NCBI GenBank assembly: GCA_051745305.1
Contig: JBNJDY010000040.1
Coordinates: 1 to 13,830 of the forward strand
From: Saliniplasma sp051745305
GTDB taxonomy: Archaea > Thermoplasmatota > Thermoplasmata > Halarchaeoplasmatales > Halarchaeoplasmataceae
DNA: 13,830 bases
Reading direction: 5' to 3'
Each line of letters starts with the position of its first letter. Positions within the stretch are counted from its first letter, which is position 1. Below are positions 12,677 through 13,830 of this stretch, piece by piece. Below the pieces are notes generated by a model. That model did not search any database. It was not told where the DNA came from and worked only from the letters and a program-made list of their open reading frames with translations. Made by a program: the position numbers and the translations under genes.

Positions 12677-13179
12677 TCAGGAAAAGAAGAAGCGTAAGAA
12701 AGTTCAAAGATAAAAGTATACCTCAGGAAGAGATCAAAGAAATAATCGAGATAGGACATATGGCGCCATCTGCTGGAAATCTCCAAGCAAGAGATTTTAT
12801 AGTTGTTAGTGACGAAGATGAGAAAAAGAAACTTTCTGAAAATGCTTATGGTCAGAAATTTATCGCTGAAGTACCTTGGGTAATAGTTGTGTGTGCCAAT
12901 AAGAAACGGTCAGAAAGTAAATATGGAGATAGAGGTAGGACTCTATATTCAATCCAAGATGCAACTGCAGCTGTTGAAAACATGCTCTTAGCAATAGTGG
13001 ATAAAGGATATGCTTCTGTTTGGGTAGGGGCTTTTAATGAAGAAGAAGTTTCCAATCAATTAAAAATACCTAAAGATGTTAGACCGGTCGCCATTATTCC
13101 AATCGGCTACCCTGCAAGGTCACCCAAAAAACCCTCTAAGATGAACTATGAAGAGGTAACTCATTATGAAATGTGGTAA
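12658..13179 (+). CDS. Nitroreductase-family flavoprotein
   Basis: The 173-residue product belongs to the nitroreductase family of FMN-dependent NAD(P)H oxidoreductases, usually homodimers. It shows the FMN-phosphate motif RKRRSVRKF (8-16), APSAGNLQ (36-43), the central helix SIQDATAAVENMLLAIVDKG (98-117), and the WVGAF and IPIGYPARSPKKPSK (148-161) segments near the C-terminus. The size and motifs match small archaeal nitroreductase-like proteins. The physiological substrate cannot be read from sequence; nitro-compound reduction is only the family name. GGGTGAG lies before the ATG within the flavodoxin gene, and the two frames overlap by 19 bases, pointing to coupled translation and shared redox function. 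Confidence 0.9.
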   Translation: MEFKEVVRKRRSVRKFKDKSIPQEEIKEIIEIGHMAPSAGNLQARDFIVVSDEDEKKKLSENAYGQKFIAEVPWVIVVCANKKRSESKYGDRGRTLYSIQDATAAVENMLLAIVDKGYASVWVGAFNEEEVSNQLKIPKDVRPVAIIPIGYPARSPKKPSKMNYEEVTHYEMW

Positions 13180-13189
13180 GTGAGGATAG

Positions 13190-13830
13190 ATGCAGCAATA
13201 TCTATTGAGATATGGGGAAATCGGGACAAAATCTGATAATATTAGACGAAATTTTGTCGATATTTTAATTCAGAATATAGAACGAACCTTTTTGAAATAT
13301 GAAAAGGAAGTTTTTATCGAAAGAGAAAGGGGGAGAATTTTTGTATTTATCGATAAAAATGATGCATATCTCTTATCGCGTATATTCGGCATAGTTTCAT
13401 ACAGTCCGGTGATTGAAACCAAAAGTAAAATATCGTCCATCAAGGAAGAATCAAAAAAATTTGCCTCAAAATTATCGGGAACTTTTGCTGTAAGAGCTAG
13501 AAGGATTGGTGAACATGATTATACAAGTCCTGAAGCTGCAGGAGAACTAGGTTCTGCTATATTAGATCAGAACCCCGACCTAGAAGTAGATTTAGAAGAT
13601 CCTGAAAACGAGATCTATCTTGAGGTACGAAATGATAAAGCATATATTTTCAGTGAGGTTCATGAGGGGCCTGGAGGTTTACCTCTGAGTACCCAAGGGA
13701 AGGTAGCATCTTATATAGGTAATCGAAATGATTTTTTAGCCACCTGGCTGATTATGAAACGTGGAGCAAGAGCATATATTTATCATAAGCCAGAAACAGA
13801 TTTGATTGAAAAATTAGATAATTGGGATCC
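13190..13830 (+). CDS. ThiI-like THUMP-domain protein with degenerate PP-loop, partial
   Basis: The first 213 codons are present; the rest lies beyond the window. The order matches ThiI, the tRNA 4-thiouridine synthase: an N-terminal ferredoxin-like domain (YLLRYGEIGTKSDNIRRNF, 4-22), a THUMP tRNA-binding domain (about 60-165, with TFAVRARRIGEHDYTS), and the start of the catalytic domain at GPGGLPLSTQGKV (160-172). In active ThiI the ATP-binding SGGxDS motif comes next. Here that place reads YIGNRND (175-181), without the second glycine, aspartate and serine, yet the frame continues correctly into TWLIMKRG (185-192). The ATG at 13190 has GTGAGGAT just before it and follows nitroreductase by ten bases. 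Either a non-catalytic paralogue or a different chemistry is implied. Confidence 0.8.
   Translation, partial: MQQYLLRYGEIGTKSDNIRRNFVDILIQNIERTFLKYEKEVFIERERGRIFVFIDKNDAYLLSRIFGIVSYSPVIETKSKISSIKEESKKFASKLSGTFAVRARRIGEHDYTSPEAAGELGSAILDQNPDLEVDLEDPENEIYLEVRNDKAYIFSEVHEGPGGLPLSTQGKVASYIGNRNDFLATWLIMKRGARAYIYHKPETDLIEKLDNWD

Noticed and set aside
13715..13735. Frameshift or pseudogene at the ThiI PP-loop
   Set aside because: The reading frame is continuous and conserved segments on both sides are in the same frame, so this is substitution rather than a break.
1..13830. CRISPR array, IS element, tRNA or C/D-box RNA
   Set aside because: No regularly spaced repeats, terminal inverted repeats, transposase motifs or tRNA-like clover sequences were seen; spacers are short and AT-rich, and I saw no paired C and D boxes.

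Overview
The window reads as a low-GC archaeal chromosome. It carries an archaeal-type threonyl-tRNA synthetase with the archaeal N-terminal editing domain, ribosomal protein eS17, a KEOPS Pcc1 subunit, and TATA-type promoters that often lie about 26 bases before a start codon (leaderless mRNA). Inner operon genes instead use GGTGAT-like Shine-Dalgarno sites. A four-subunit pyruvate:ferredoxin oxidoreductase and a tryptophanase-like lyase point to an anaerobe that ferments peptides or amino acids. The unusual adenylate kinase P-loop resembles, from memory, that of Thermoplasma relatives, so a Thermoplasmatota-like euryarchaeon is my best guess. It is an inference, not a proof.

Layout, left to right. 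(1) 1-676, minus: 5' part of an ABC1/UbiB-like atypical kinase, divergent from (2) 785-2152, plus: a beta-eliminating lyase whose substrate-determining residues are tryptophanase-type. (3) 2164-2433, minus: an ArsR-type regulator, divergent from 2509-2802, an amphi-Trp protein, followed by a macro-domain protein (2849-3391). (4) 3485-3847: Gly/Arg-rich DUF5320 protein, then a DUF134/UPF0251 HTH protein (3981-4274). (5) 4286-5077, minus: variant adenylate kinase with a zinc LID. (6) 5221-8129: porG-porD-porA-porB operon. (7) 8213-8446, minus: small unknown protein; 8529-9119, minus: RlmE rRNA methyltransferase. (8) 9213-11569: eight-cysteine zinc-binding protein, small membrane protein and thrS in one tight operon, then eS17 (11663-11860). 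(9) 11862-12080, minus: Pcc1. (10) 12179-13830: WrbA-like flavodoxin, nitroreductase and a ThiI-like protein cut by the window end, overlapping or closely spaced.

How they fit together: tryptophanase would split tryptophan to indole, ammonia and pyruvate. The Por complex would oxidise pyruvate to acetyl-CoA, CO2 and reduced ferredoxin. The flavodoxin and nitroreductase are further flavin redox proteins. A second theme is translation and RNA modification (RlmE, ThrRS, eS17, Pcc1, ThiI-like).

I see no CRISPR array, insertion sequence, tRNA or rRNA, and no gene-free stretch longer than 300 bases. No obvious novel defence or mobile system is present. The most unusual points are the ThiI-like protein lacking its PP-loop signature, the adenylate kinase with a GKQP P-loop and an acidic insert, the tryptophanase-type residues on a tyrosine-phenol-lyase-like backbone, and the two unknown small proteins fused into the thrS operon.
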